A stretch of DNA of 64,000 bases from Phyllobacteriaceae bacterium (GCA_016711085.1 JADJTR010000008.1:1-64000), one strand, 5' to 3'; counted from the first letter of the stretch, positions 1 to 10,533 are shown. The notes: generated from the letters alone by a model not told the origin. Numbers and translations are program-made.

Positions 1-534
1 GTGGAACTCGGCATATTTATCGGCATGAAGCGCCCGGAAAGCCGCCGAAACGATCGATGCCTTCTGCGATTCCGGACCGAGGATGGGGAATTCCTTCAGC
101 ACGAAGCGCAATTCCGGATCGGCCTTGACCATGGCGTTCATGTCGTCGAGGGCGCGTTTGCAGTAGCCGCAATTGTAGTCGAAAAACTCGACAACCGTGA
201 CGTTGCCGTCGGGGTTGCCGATGACGGGGTCGGACGGATCCTTGAAGATCGCGTCGCCGGCGCCGGAAATCACCGCCTGGGCGGCCTTCTTCTGTTCGGC
301 TTCGCGCTTCTGCTCCAGCGCCGTCTGCATCGTCTCGATGAGTTCGGGATTGGCGACAAGATAGTCGCGGACAATCGCTTCGACGCCGGCGCGGTCGAGC
401 GTCGCGGCCGGCGCCGCTGGCGCAGCGATCACCCTGGGTTCGGTATCGCTCATCCGGCCGGCGAACACGCCAAGCCCAAGCATGCCGACCGCGACCGCGC
501 CGCCGATCGCTCCCGTGACCATCGCCTTGTTCAT
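1..534 (-). CDS. DsbA-family thiol:disulfide oxidoreductase (3' end outside window)
   Basis: Periplasmic thioredoxin-fold protein expected to oxidise or isomerise disulfides in exported proteins. The N-terminus MNKAMVTGAIGGAVAVGMLG is a signal peptide or signal anchor. It is followed by a helical stretch typical of Com1/DsbA-like proteins, then EFFDYNCGYCKRA with the CxxC active site (C-G-Y-C). The frame is still open at base 1, so the C-terminus is missing. The ATG at 534-532 has its own ribosome site (GGAAAGGA just upstream on the minus strand), which supports a separate gene. In this sequence it nevertheless lies in frame with the upstream M48 protease with no stop between, most likely because of a one-base error (see findings). 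Confidence is high for family; the exact Dsb role is not resolved. Confidence 0.85.
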   Translation of the reverse strand, partial: MNKAMVTGAIGGAVAVGMLGLGVFAGRMSDTEPRVIAAPAAPAATLDRAGVEAIVRDYLVANPELIETMQTALEQKREAEQKKAAQAVISGAGDAIFKDPSDPVIGNPDGNVTVVEFFDYNCGYCKRALDDMNAMVKADPELRFVLKEFPILGPESQKASIVSAAFRALHADKYAEFH

Positions 535-566
535 GTCCGTGTCCTTTCCGTGTCGACGGCTCGCCG

Positions 567-1935
567 TCAGGATTTTTTCTGTTTGGATCGAGAATTCGAG
601 GATATCCTGGGCCCGCAGCCAACCGGGCGAGCCGTTTTTCATTTTTTGCTGGGCCCGCGCCGCGAAGCTCTTGGCCTGTTTGTAGTCGCCCGAATAGAAC
701 GCCGCGTCGGCCTGGGCAAGTTCCGCCTCGGCCGCGTTGCCGAGGCCGACCTGGGCCTGGGCCAGCAATTCGTAACCCATCGGGTTTTCCCGGTCGCGCT
801 GCAGGCCCGATTTCAGTTCGTCGGCCGCGGTCTTCAGAGCGGCTTCCTTGCCGGTCGCGATCAGGGCCTTGGCGTGGCCGAACTGCAGGATCGGCGAGCG
901 GGCGGGGTCGAGGGCGAGGGCGCGTTTGTAGGCGTCCGCCGCTTTGGCCGGCTGGTTCGCCTTCATCAGCACATCGCCGCGCAATTCCTGGAACCACGGC
1001 GATGTCGGCGATTTCTCGATCAGCGCGTCGACCTTGGCCAAGGCCGAACGCGGGTTGCCGGTCAGATAGGTGCGCACGGCATCGGCATAGGCGGCCGGCA
1101 GGCCGCCTGACTGCTTGCGCAGATTTCGCGCCGCAAGCCTCTGATCCTGGGTGAACGCCGAAATCTTCGCCCGCATGAGATCATGGCGCAATTGCAGGGC
1201 CGGGCTATCGGGCTTGTCGAAATTGGCGCTCGCCTTGGCGAGTTCTTCCAGCGCCGAAATGCGGTCGCGCGGCACGGGATGACTGACCTGGTAGGGATCG
1301 ACCCGCGCGCCCGAAAGCGCCAAAGCGCTCTCGAAACGTGAAAAGGTCTTGAGGAGACCGCGCGCCGACTGACCGGTCTTTTCCAGGTAGGTGACGGCGG
1401 AACGGTCGGCGGTGGATTCCTCCGTTCGCTGATAGCCGAGCAAGCCGCGCTTGGCGAGTTCGGCGCCGCCGGCGGCGATGCCGGTTCCCGCTTGCGCCAC
1501 TTCCATGTTGCCGGCGGCGGCGCCGGCGATTGTCGTGCCGACGCCGAGAAGAGCGGCGACGATCATCATGGTGTTGGCGCGCGCCAGTTGTTCGCGCAGC
1601 CGGTCCTGGTGCCCGCCGGCGATGTGGCCGGCTTCATGGGCGAAAACGCCGATGATCTCATTGGGCGTTTCCGCCGTCAGCAGCGCGCCGAGATTGACGA
1701 ACATGCGCCGCCCGGCGACGAAGGCGTTGAAGGACGGGTCATTGACCAGGATGATCTGCACATTGGTCTTTTGCAGCCCGGCCGCCTTGAAAATCAGGCG
1801 CGCGTAATCGGCGACGAGGGCTTCGATCTCGGCGTCGCGAACGATCGGCAAATTCGCCTGGGCCGCCGCCGAAGCCGGCGCGAAGGCGACGGTCGCGGCA
1901 AGCAGAAGTCCGGTGAGGATGCGCGGGATCGACAT
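567..1935 (-). CDS. M48 family metalloprotease with C-terminal TPR repeats (stop codon lost in this sequence)
   Basis: Exported zinc protease of the BepA/LoiP type, expected to act in the periplasm on misassembled envelope proteins. A signal peptide (MSIPRILTGLLLAATVAFA) is followed by the peptidase domain, with the zinc motif HEAGH at residues 100-104 and a downstream glutamate/AD motif (EESTAD, about 172-177). From about residue 260 the protein is helical and TPR-like. The reading frame has no stop before the downstream DsbA gene. If the six-T run at 573-578 is really five T, the frame ends at 567-569 after about 455 residues, the usual length. I give that end point as the likely gene end. 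The neighbouring DsbA-like gene follows in the same direction about 30 bases on, as is common in this order. Confidence 0.85.
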
Positions 1936-2065
1936 GGCGCGCACCTTAGTGCGGGCCGGCGAAAAGGAAACGGGACAAAGTGCGGCGGTCATGAACTTGT
2001 GATCGGCACATCATTCGGGCAATTGTGCGTCGCCCTTTACACCCATACGGTTCATTTGCCGCGCC

Positions 2066-3223
2066 ATGACACTCAAACCATCCAGACGCTCCGGCGTCGA
2101 CCCGTTCCTCGCCATGGACGTGTTGGCGGCGGCCAATCGCCTGAAATCGGCCGGCCATCCGGTGATCTCCATGGCCGTCGGCCAGCCGTCGGAACCCGCC
2201 CCGCTGGCCGTGCGCGAAGCGGCGAAAACAGCGCTGGACGCCGGCGATATCGGCTACACCGACGCGCTCGGGCGAGCCGAATTGCGCCGCGCCATCGCCC
2301 GCCACTATGGCGAACGTCACAACATCGATGTCGATCCCGCCCGCGTCGCCGTGACAACCGGTTCGTCGGCCGGCTTCAATCTGGCTTTCCTGGCGCTGTT
2401 CAACCCCGGCGACCGCGTCGCCATCGCCCGGCCGGGCTACCCGGCCTATCGCGCCGTCATGGCGCTTCTCGGCATCGAGGTCGTTGAAATTCCGGTCGGC
2501 GCAATCGGCACGCTCGACGCGGCTCATGTCGCGGCAGCCCACCGCGTCAAGAAACTTGACGGCGTGCTGACCGCCAATCCGGCCAACCCGACCGGGGCAG
2601 GCCTCGGCCGCGACGCCTTCGCCGAATTGGTGCGGTATTGCCGCGACAACGCCATCGCGCTGATTTCCGACGAGATTTATCACGGGCTGACCTATGGCGG
2701 CGGCGAAACCTCGGCGCTGGACATCGACGATGGCGCGACGATCATCAATTCATTCTCCAAATATTGTTGCATGACCGGCTGGCGGATCGGCTGGATGGTG
2801 TTGCCGGAGGCGCTGGTGCGTCCGGTCGAGCGCATCCAGCAAAGCCTGTTCATTTCGGCGCCCGACATTTCCCAGCGCGCCGCGGTCGAGGCCTTTGGTG
2901 CGCGGGACGAGTTGGAAGCGGTCAAGCGCCGCTACGCCGCCAACCGGGCGCTCCTTGCCGAAGCATTGCCGGCGGCCGGCCTGCCGCTTGCGGCGCCGAT
3001 GGACGGGGCCTTTTACGCCTGGTGCGACATTTCGAAATACTCAAGCGATTCCATGGCTTTCTCCCGGCGCATGCTGGAGGAAATCCATGTCGCGGCGACG
3101 CCGGGCGTCGATTTCGATCCCGTCGACGGCCGCCACACGATGCGCTTTTCCTATGCCGGCTCGACGGCCGACATGGTGGAGGCGGCGCGGCGGATCGGTG
3201 TTTGGCTGGAGCGGGGCGGCTGA
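2066..3223 (+). CDS. PLP-dependent aminotransferase, class I/II
   Basis: Fold-type I pyridoxal-phosphate enzyme that transfers amino groups between an amino acid and a 2-oxoacid; the substrate cannot be read from sequence. At 385 residues it has the family's normal length. Visible motifs are the cofactor-contact region TGSSAGFN, NPANPTG, SDEIYHG and the Schiff-base lysine K232 in NSFSKYCCMTGWRIGW. The C-terminal RFSYAGS carries the carboxylate-binding arginine. It is transcribed alone, divergent from the M48 gene and convergent with rne, with which it shares a bidirectional terminator. The ATG at 2066 is the first in frame and the N-terminus aligns with the family. Confidence 0.88.
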   Translation: MTLKPSRRSGVDPFLAMDVLAAANRLKSAGHPVISMAVGQPSEPAPLAVREAAKTALDAGDIGYTDALGRAELRRAIARHYGERHNIDVDPARVAVTTGSSAGFNLAFLALFNPGDRVAIARPGYPAYRAVMALLGIEVVEIPVGAIGTLDAAHVAAAHRVKKLDGVLTANPANPTGAGLGRDAFAELVRYCRDNAIALISDEIYHGLTYGGGETSALDIDDGATIINSFSKYCCMTGWRIGWMVLPEALVRPVERIQQSLFISAPDISQRAAVEAFGARDELEAVKRRYAANRALLAEALPAAGLPLAAPMDGAFYAWCDISKYSSDSMAFSRRMLEEIHVAATPGVDFDPVDGRHTMRFSYAGSTADMVEAARRIGVWLERGG

Positions 3224-3225
3224 TA

Positions 3226-3256
3226 AAAAAAGGCGGGAACCGGGTTCCCGCCTTCT
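3226..3256. terminator. Bidirectional rho-independent terminator
   Basis: Arms GGCGGGAAC (3232-3240) and GTTCCCGCC (3244-3252) form a 9-bp stem with a three-base loop. The stem is flanked by A7 on the left and a T-rich stretch on the right. It lies between the convergent stops of the aminotransferase and rne and can serve both. Confidence 0.8.
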
Positions 3257-3277
3257 TGCCTGTCCACTGCGCGCGCT

Positions 3278-5962
3278 TCAGAAAAACCCGCGGCGCTGCC
3301 ACCAGCCGCCCTTGCGCGGTTTTTCCTCGGCCGGTTCGGCCTTGGCCGACGTGACGACCGGTTCCGTCGGCGCTTCCGCCGGGGCACGACGACGGGTCCG
3401 CTTGGTCTCGGGTTCCGGCGCGGCGGCTTCGGCCGGGGCGACAGCCTGCTCCGGGTCGACTGGCGCAGGCGCGGGTTCCTTGTCATCGCTCGAGGCGACG
3501 ACCGGTTCGGCTTCCGCCGCTTCCACGCCGTCGTCATCGCCGCTCGCGGCCGAATCGCCGTCATCATCCTTGCGATTGCGTTTGCCGCCGCGCTTGCCGC
3601 GCCGGCGCTTCTTGCGCTGGGCTTCGGCATCCGCCTCGGCTTGCGCGGCGGTCAGCTCTTCAGAGGTCGCGGCGACGGTTTCACCGTCGGCGATGGCCGG
3701 CGTTTCGCCTGCTTCGCCACCGTCGTCCTGTTCGTCGGCTTCGCCGGCGTCGTCATCGGAGGGCGGGCCGGCGTCGCGCGGCTGTTCGCCGCCCGGTTGT
3801 TCGTCGCGGCCGCGACCGCCACGACGGCGGCGCCGGCGGCGGCGCTTGCGGTCGCCTTCGGATTGGGCCGGTTGGTCGCCGCCGCGCTTTTCCGTCGCTT
3901 CGGCCTTTTCGTCCTCGTCTTCGTCCTGTTCCTCGACGATGTCGTCTTCGGGTTCGGGCATCGGCATGGGCGGCGGTGGCAGATTCTCCAGCATCACCGG
4001 CCGCTCGACGGCCGCGCCGCGGGCGATGGCGTAGTTTTGGCCGGTCAGGGAAGGATCGGCCTCGATGGAGATCGTCAGGCCGAAACGGCGCTCCAGATCG
4101 ACGAGGTTGGCGCGCTTGTGGTTGAGCACATAAAGCGCCGTCGCCGTTGTGGCGCGCAGGATGATGTTGAAACGCGTATCCTTCAGCAGCGAGTCCTCGA
4201 TCGCCCGCAGCACGTGGAGCGCGATGGAGGAATCGGAGCGCACATGGCCGGCCCCGCCGCAATGCGGGCAGGTCTGCATCGTGCTTTCCAGCACCGAGGC
4301 GCGGATGCGCTGGCGCGACATTTCCAACAGGCCGAAATGCGAGATGCGGCCGACCTGAATGCGGGCGCGGTCGTTCTTCAGGTGATCCTTCAGGCGCTTC
4401 TCGACCGAGCGGTTGTTGCGCTTCTCCTCCATGTCGATGAAGTCGATGACGATCAGGCCGGCGAGATCGCGCAGGCGCAACTGGCGGGCGACTTCCTCTG
4501 CCGCCTCCAGATTGGTCTGGAGCGCCGTATCCTCGATCGAATGCTCGCGCGTCGAACGGCCGGAATTGACGTCGATGGAGACCAGCGCCTCGGTCTGGTT
4601 GATAATGATGTAGCCGCCCGACTTCAGCGTCACCTGCGGATGCACCATGCGGTCGAGCTGCGCCTCGAGACCGGCGCGCGCGAAAATCGGCACGTTGTCG
4701 CGATAAGGCTGCACCACCTTGGCATGGCTCGGCATGAGCATGCGCATGAAATCCTTAGCCTCGCGGTAGCCGTCCTCGCCGGCGACCAGGATTTCGTCGA
4801 TGTCCTTGTTGTAGAGGTCGCGGACCGATCGCTTGATCAGGCTGCCTTCCTCGTAGACGAGGGCAGGGGCCGTCGACTGAAGCGTCAGATTGCGCACATT
4901 TTCCCACAGGCGCATCAAATACTCGTAGTCGCGCTTGATTTCGGCCTTGGTGCGGTTGGCGCCGGCGGTGCGCAGGATGACGCCCATGCCCTGCGGCACG
5001 TCGAGATCGGCGACGACGTCCTTCAGGCGCTTGCGGTCGAGCGCGCTGGTGATCTTGCGCGAAATGCCGCCGCCGCGCGGCGTGTTGGGCATCAGCACCG
5101 AATAGCGACCGGCGAGCGACAGGTAGGTGGTCAGTGCCGCGCCCTTGTTGCCGCGCTCTTCCTTGACCACCTGCACCAGCAGGATCTGCCGGCGCTTGAT
5201 CACTTCCTGGATCTTGTACTGCCGGCGCATGGGGCGGCGACGGCTCGGCAACTCCTCGAGCGCATCTTCCGCGCCGACGGATTCGACCCCTTCGTCCTCG
5301 GCGGCGTCATGGCCACTTCGACCAGCCCGCCATTGCCGCCATCATCGTCGCGGCCCGAAGCCGGTTCCGGAGACAACATCGCCATCGACCGCCATCGCCA
5401 TCGCGCCCGGCGTGCCCTCGTCATCGTCGGGCGGAGACGCCGGATCCTCGAACGCGGCGCCGGACACTTCCGCCGGCGACGCCTCGACCGCGGTTTCCTC
5501 GCCATTCTCGAAAGTTTCGAGCGTGACCGAATCGTCCTCGGCGGCCGCTGACTTTTCGCCTTTTTCAACGCGTCCGCGGCGGTCACGGCCGCCCTTGCGA
5601 TCGCGCGCTACGCCGCGCCGGCGTTTGCCGTTCGCCGGACGCTCGCCGTCCTCGGCGGCTTCCTCCGCCTCGTCGGCCTCGGCGTCGGCCTTGATCAGCG
5701 CCTGCCGGTCGGCGAACGGAATCTGGTAATAGTCGGGATGGATTTCGTTGAAAGCCAGAAAGCCGTGGCGATTGCCGCCATAGTCGACGAAGGCGGCCTG
5801 CAAGGACGGTTCGACGCGAGTGACGCGCGCCAGATAGATGTTGCCCTTGAGCTGCTTCTTGTCCTGGGATTCGAAATCGAATTCTTCTATGCGATTGCCG
5901 CGTACGACGACGACCCGGGTCTCCTCCGGATGGGAGGCGTCGATAAGCATCTTGTTGGCCAT
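3278..5962 (-). CDS. rne: Ribonuclease E (interrupted by an in-frame TGA at 5342-5344)
   Basis: Essential single-strand endoribonuclease and degradosome scaffold. The N-terminus (MANKMLIDASHPEETRVVVV, then NIYLARVTRVEPSLQAAFVDYG) is the S1 domain with the long acidic insert typical of Alphaproteobacteria. The catalytic core follows: VSIDVNSGR and IVIDFIDM carry the two magnesium aspartates, and CPHCGGAG is the Zn-link. The C-terminal third is low-complexity, Arg/Glu-rich and ends GGWWQRRGFF, the usual alphaproteobacterial tail. A TGA in the acidic S1 insert breaks the frame. The same frame reopens beyond it (GHDAAEDEG, VESVGAEDALEELP), while for about 35 bases the neighbouring frame reads as plausible acidic insert (GRDDDGGNGGLVEV). 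Two compensating one-base errors are therefore more likely than a true nonsense mutation. The start is at 5962; a long leader separates it from amiC. Confidence 0.88.
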
Positions 5963-6585
5963 GGGAAATTCTCTCCCCGGCCCGGCGGAGACATCGAATT
6001 TTCGGCAGAGCCTGGCATTCGACGTACAGTCCGGCCGGCGCCGGTCATATTGCTGTTCGCGTGCGCGCCCGCCGCCCGCCGCGCGCCGTCCGACGCCAGC
6101 GCGATGGCGCTGGTTCTGTCGGTCCTGGCCGCTTGTGCGGACGTCATGCTGGCGTCTCCCCGCGAAACCATTGCTCGGAGGCCCGTTATCCGGACCGGTT
6201 CCATTTGCCCGTTACGGGCCGGGCTCGACTTGCGTCTTCGCCCCTTGTCTCGACGGCCGCTTCGCGCTGCTGGCGCGTTCGCTCCGTTAAAGCTTTCGGA
6301 TCGCTCTATCGTTGATTGCGACATCCGGTTTTCATCGCGGCCCTCCGGCGACACGGTACAGCCGGCTGGCAAACAAACCGGTCGCCGAAAAGGACGACCC
6401 AATTTGAGCTTTTATGGCGGCAAACGACATTAGGCAACCAAAAACGGCGTTCGCCTGCGCAAGCCGGCTACTGCGCGCGTGCCGCTTCGCGGTTTTGCTT
6501 GCAACGAAAGGTTCGATTAACCATAAACACCTAGGGTCGACGACCAGTGAAGGCGCGAAAGCGCCGCGTGTCGGGTGGCAGGGCC
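5963..6585. other. Divergent rne/amiC intergenic region with rne leader
   Basis: About 620 bases between the divergent starts of rne and amiC. Open frames here are short, mutually overlapping and lack family signals, so I call no gene. Long 5' leaders are a known feature of rne, whose mRNA is autoregulated by RNase E, so the rne-proximal part probably is leader. Close to amiC the sequence turns AT-rich and carries TTAACCATAA at 6517-6526. Confidence 0.5.
6517..6526 (+). promoter_or_regulatory. CtrA-like half-site upstream of amiC
   Basis: TTAACCATAA contains TTAACCAT, which resembles the half-site reported for the alphaproteobacterial cell-cycle regulator CtrA. It ends 59 bases before the amiC ATG at 6586. 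The same 10-mer lies upstream of the M23 peptidase gene (12970-12979, minus strand). Binding is an inference; only the sequence match is seen. Confidence 0.35.
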
Positions 6586-7812
6586 ATGGCGTTCATTTTC
6601 GCGACGTCCGCTGTGCGCGCGGGCTTTTGCGCCGCGATGATGGCGTTTGCCCTGTGTGGTCCGGTCCGGGCCGAAGAGCCGGTCAAGCCGCTGGCGGTGA
6701 CGGAATGGCGGGCCGCCGGCGACAAGAGCAAGACCCGCATCGTGTTGGAGTTTGATCGCGCGCCGACCCTGCATTGGTTCTATCTCGACAATCCGCATCG
6801 TCTGGTCATCGATCTGCCCGACGCCCGGCTCGCCACCGGAGGCGATGCGCCGGCGCCGGCGGGCCTGGTTTCGGCGATGCGCTTCGGGGCCATGGCGGCG
6901 AACCGCACGCGGCTTATTCTCACCTCCGATTCGCCCTTTGTCGTCGAAAATCTCGATGTGCGAAGCGAGGCGGAAAATCGGCATCTTTTATCGCTTGATC
7001 TCGGCGCGTCTTCCGAGCGGGCTTTTTCCGCCGCGCTCGACGATCGCGCCTCGATCACCGGTTCGACCCGGGCGGAAAAGAGCGACCGGCTCGGCGCGCG
7101 CGCCGAACGCGCCGACGGGCGTTTGTCCGTGGTCATCGATCCCGGCCACGGCGGCATCGACGCCGGGGCGACGGGCGTCGGCGGCACGGCGGAAAAGGTG
7201 ATCACCCTTGAATTCGCCGAGGCGCTGGCGAAGCGACTGGAAACCGACGGGCGGTTTGTCGTGCACCTGACCCGAAAGGACGACACGTTCCTGGCGCTGG
7301 ACGAGCGGGTTCGCATCGGGCGACAGCACGAAGCGGCGCTGTTCATTTCGCTTCACGCCGACTCGATCGGGCTGAAGGATCTGCGCGGCGCCACCGTCTA
7401 CACCATTTCGGAACAGGCTTCCGACGAATTGGCAGCCACGCTCGCCGACAGCGAGAATCGCGCCGACTCGGCCGGCGGCATCATTGCGCCGGAAGCGCCG
7501 ACCGAAGTCGCCGACATTCTCGTCGACCTCGTGCGCCGCGAAACCCAATCGTTTTCGATGGTGTTCGCCCGAACCCTGGCCGGCGAATTGTCGGAACGCA
7601 TCCAGCTGATCAAAAATCCTGTCCGCTCCGCCGGATTCCGGGTGTTGAAAGCGCCTGACGTCCCCTCGGTTCTGGTCGAACTCGGGTATCTGTCGAACCA
7701 GGGTGACGAAATGCAGCTGAAGGATCCTGTCTGGCGGGCAAAGGCGGTCGACGGCATTGCGCGCGCGGTTTCGCTGTTCCTGTTCAAGCCGAAGGATGGT
7801 GTGCGTGGCTGA
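6586..7812 (+). CDS. amiC: N-acetylmuramoyl-L-alanine amidase with AMIN domain
   Basis: Periplasmic zinc amidase that cuts the amide bond between N-acetylmuramic acid and the peptide stem, used for septal splitting. Signal peptide MAFIFATSAVRAGFCAAMMAFALC runs to about AEEP. The AMIN domain (about residues 30-130) targets the septum. The Amidase_3 domain holds the zinc ligands H188 (DPGHGG), E209 (ITLEFAE) and H257 (SLHAD), with the catalytic glutamate E365 (LVELGYLSN). A GTG at 6547 would add 13 charged residues; I prefer ATG 6586 because it begins a normal signal peptide. PBP1A follows 183 bases downstream on the same strand, the conserved rne-amiC-mrcA order of Rhizobiales. Confidence 0.92.
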   Translation: MAFIFATSAVRAGFCAAMMAFALCGPVRAEEPVKPLAVTEWRAAGDKSKTRIVLEFDRAPTLHWFYLDNPHRLVIDLPDARLATGGDAPAPAGLVSAMRFGAMAANRTRLILTSDSPFVVENLDVRSEAENRHLLSLDLGASSERAFSAALDDRASITGSTRAEKSDRLGARAERADGRLSVVIDPGHGGIDAGATGVGGTAEKVITLEFAEALAKRLETDGRFVVHLTRKDDTFLALDERVRIGRQHEAALFISLHADSIGLKDLRGATVYTISEQASDELAATLADSENRADSAGGIIAPEAPTEVADILVDLVRRETQSFSMVFARTLAGELSERIQLIKNPVRSAGFRVLKAPDVPSVLVELGYLSNQGDEMQLKDPVWRAKAVDGIARAVSLFLFKPKDGVRG

Positions 7813-7995
7813 AAACGGCCCGGCCCTGAGTGCCCGCGCGCGATTCGCCGCGCCCGTTTTTGCCGGCTTCGACTTGGCTTTGCCGCAATTTGCCGTCATC
7901 GGCGGGACGACAAAGGATGTTCCCGGCGCCCCGGGACGGCGTTTCCCCTGCAGCTTTTTGCAGGGTAAGGCTGCGGAACGATCCAGGGAGCGCAG

Positions 7996-10443
7996 ATGAT
8001 TCGTCTGATCGGCTATATTTTCGGCATGGGCGTGACGCTGGCGCTGGTCGCGGCGATCGGCGTCGCCATCTACCTCAACGGCATGACCAAGGATTTGCCG
8101 GATTACGAGGTGCTGGCGAAATACGAGCCGCCGGTGATGACGCGCATCCATGCTTCCGACGGTCAATTGATGGCCGAGTATGCCCGCCAGCGCCGACTCT
8201 ATTTGCCGATCCAGGCCGTGCCGGACCGCGTCAAGGCGGCCTTCCTGTCGGCCGAGGACAAGAATTTCTACAACCATCCCGGCATCGACTTTTTCGGCCT
8301 TGGACGCGCGGTTTGGGACAACGTCAAGAGTGGCGGCCGCGCCGGCGGCGGGTCGTCGATCACCCAGCAGGTGGCGAAGAATTTCCTGCTGTCGAATGAA
8401 CGCACCTACGAACGCAAGATCAAGGAAGCGATCCTCGCCTTCCGCATCGAACAGGCCTATTCCAAGGATCGAATCCTGGAATTGTATCTCAACGAGATTT
8501 TCTTCGGCCTCGGCGCCTACGGCATCGCCGGCGCCGCCTTGACCTATTACGACAAGTCGGTCAACGAGTTGACCATCGCCGAAGCCGCGTACCTGGCGGC
8601 GTTGCCCAAAGGTCCGGGCAACTACCACCCCTTCCGCTACACCGACCGTGCAATCGTCCGGCGGAACTGGGTTATCGATCAGATGGTCGAGAACGGTTAC
8701 GTCGGCCACGCCGATGGCGAAAAGGCCAAGGCGGAAGGCCTCGATGTCAATCCCCGAAAGCTAGGCAGCTACCTGTTCGCTTCGGAATATTTCACCGAGG
8801 AAGTGCGTCGCGAGATCATCGCCCGCTACGGCGACAATGCGCTCTACGATGGCGGCCTTTCAGTGCGCACTACCATCGATCCGGAATTGCAGGTTGTCGC
8901 CCGCAAGGCGCTGCAGGACGGTCTGATGAAATTCGACTCGTTGCGCGGCTTTCGCGGGCCTTTCGCCCATGTCGAACTCGGCGAAGACTGGGGCAAGGCC
9001 GTCGGTGAGGTTGTCGGGCTGGCCGACATCCCGGAATGGACCCTGGCAATCGTGCTGGACGTGACGGACGAGGGCCTGAGAATTGGCCTCCAGCCGCCGA
9101 AACTGGTTTCCGGCAACCTGTCGGAAGAGCGGGTCGAAGGGTCGATTTCAGTTGAGGATATCGGCTCGGGCATGCGCTACGTCAAGGACGGGAAGCGCCT
9201 CAAGGCCAAGTCGCCGGTCGAGGTTTTCACGCCCGGCGACGTGATTTTCGTCGAAGCCAAAAAGGATGCGCCGGGCGCCTGGAAACTGCGCCAACCGCCA
9301 TCCGTACAGGGCGGACTCGTCGCCATGGACCCGCACACCGGACGTGTCCTCGCCATGGTCGGCGGTTTCTCGTTTGCGGAATCCTCGTTCAATCGCGCCA
9401 CCCAGGCGATGCGCCAGCCCGGCTCGTCGTTCAAGCCGTTCGTCTACGCCGCCGCGCTCGACAATGGTTACACGCCGGCGTCGGTGGTTCTTGATGCGCC
9501 GATCCAGATCAAATCGGGTGGCGAGATCTGGGAACCGAAAAATTACGGCGGCAGGCCGGCCGGCCCCTCGACATTGCGCCTCGGCATCGAACGGTCGCGC
9601 AACCTGATGACGGTGCGCCTCGCCAAGGACATGGGCATGAACCTCGTCGCCGAATATGCCGAGCGATTCGGCATCTACGACAAGATGATGCCTGTGCTCG
9701 CCATGTCGCTCGGCTCGGGCGAAACGACTGTGATGCGCATGGTTTCCGCCTACGCCATCATCGCCAATGGCGGCCGCCAGGTGAAGCCGTCTCTGATCGA
9801 CCGCATCCAGGACCGTTACGGCAAGACCGTATACAAGCACGACGAGCGCCAGTGCGAGGGTTGCGTTTCGGCGGAATGGACCAAGCAGGCCGAACCGGAC
9901 CTGATCGACAATTCCGAGCAGATCCTCGATCCGATGACGGCTTTTCAGATCACCTCGATGATGGAAGGCGTCGTCCAGCGCGGGACGGCGGTGACGCTCA
10001 GGGAACTCGGTCATCCCATCGCCGGCAAGACCGGCACGACCAACGACGCCAAGGACGCCTGGTTTGTCGGCTTCACGCCCGATATCGTCGTCGGCGTCTA
10101 TCTCGGCTATGACAAGCCGCAGACGCTCGGCGACGGCGCCACGGGCGGCGGCCTTGCCGCGCCGATCTTCAAGGAATTCATGAAAGCCTATCTCGCCGAT
10201 CGCAAGCCGGTGGAGTTCCGCGTTCCGGAAGGGATGACGCTGATCGCGATCAACCGCAAATCCGGCATGCGCGCCGGCAAGGGCGAACCGGACACGATCA
10301 TGGAAGCATTCAAGCCCGGCACCGGCCCCGCCGATTCCTATTCGGTCATCGGCATGGACGAAATCGCCGGCGAGATTCGCAAACGCGAGATTTCGCCCGA
10401 GGCCAAAAGCGCCGTGCAAACCGGCGGCGGCGGCCTGTATTAG
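7996..10443 (+). CDS. mrcA: Penicillin-binding protein 1A, bifunctional glycosyltransferase/transpeptidase
   Basis: Class A PBP that polymerises lipid II and cross-links the peptide stems at the outer face of the inner membrane. An N-terminal membrane anchor (LIGYIFGMGVTLALVAAIGVAIYL) is followed by the GT51 domain, with catalytic E87 in EDKNFYNHPGID and SSITQQVAKN. An OB-like insert follows, then the transpeptidase with S477-x-x-K480 (GSSFKPF), S534-x-N536 and K678-T-G. At 815 residues it has the usual length for PBP1A. The GGAGCGCAG just upstream of ATG 7996 provides the ribosome site. It lies downstream of amiC in the same direction. Confidence 0.93.
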   Translation: MIRLIGYIFGMGVTLALVAAIGVAIYLNGMTKDLPDYEVLAKYEPPVMTRIHASDGQLMAEYARQRRLYLPIQAVPDRVKAAFLSAEDKNFYNHPGIDFFGLGRAVWDNVKSGGRAGGGSSITQQVAKNFLLSNERTYERKIKEAILAFRIEQAYSKDRILELYLNEIFFGLGAYGIAGAALTYYDKSVNELTIAEAAYLAALPKGPGNYHPFRYTDRAIVRRNWVIDQMVENGYVGHADGEKAKAEGLDVNPRKLGSYLFASEYFTEEVRREIIARYGDNALYDGGLSVRTTIDPELQVVARKALQDGLMKFDSLRGFRGPFAHVELGEDWGKAVGEVVGLADIPEWTLAIVLDVTDEGLRIGLQPPKLVSGNLSEERVEGSISVEDIGSGMRYVKDGKRLKAKSPVEVFTPGDVIFVEAKKDAPGAWKLRQPPSVQGGLVAMDPHTGRVLAMVGGFSFAESSFNRATQAMRQPGSSFKPFVYAAALDNGYTPASVVLDAPIQIKSGGEIWEPKNYGGRPAGPSTLRLGIERSRNLMTVRLAKDMGMNLVAEYAERFGIYDKMMPVLAMSLGSGETTVMRMVSAYAIIANGGRQVKPSLIDRIQDRYGKTVYKHDERQCEGCVSAEWTKQAEPDLIDNSEQILDPMTAFQITSMMEGVVQRGTAVTLRELGHPIAGKTGTTNDAKDAWFVGFTPDIVVGVYLGYDKPQTLGDGATGGGLAAPIFKEFMKAYLADRKPVEFRVPEGMTLIAINRKSGMRAGKGEPDTIMEAFKPGTGPADSYSVIGMDEIAGEIRKREISPEAKSAVQTGGGGLY

Positions 10444-10533
10444 GCGTCTGCCGGCTTTACACCATGCCGCCGGCTCCCTATGGTCCGCCCGCTTTGCCGG
10501 AGCGGCGAGGCATTTCCCCCGGGATCGAAAGAA

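Noticed and set aside
1..1110. Long plus-strand open frame across the DsbA/M48 region
   Set aside because: Antisense shadow of the minus-strand genes; no family motifs, while the minus strand shows CxxC and HExxH in frame.
3641..5551. 636-residue plus-strand open frame opposite rne
   Set aside because: Opposite strand of RNase E in GC-rich sequence; no domain signal.
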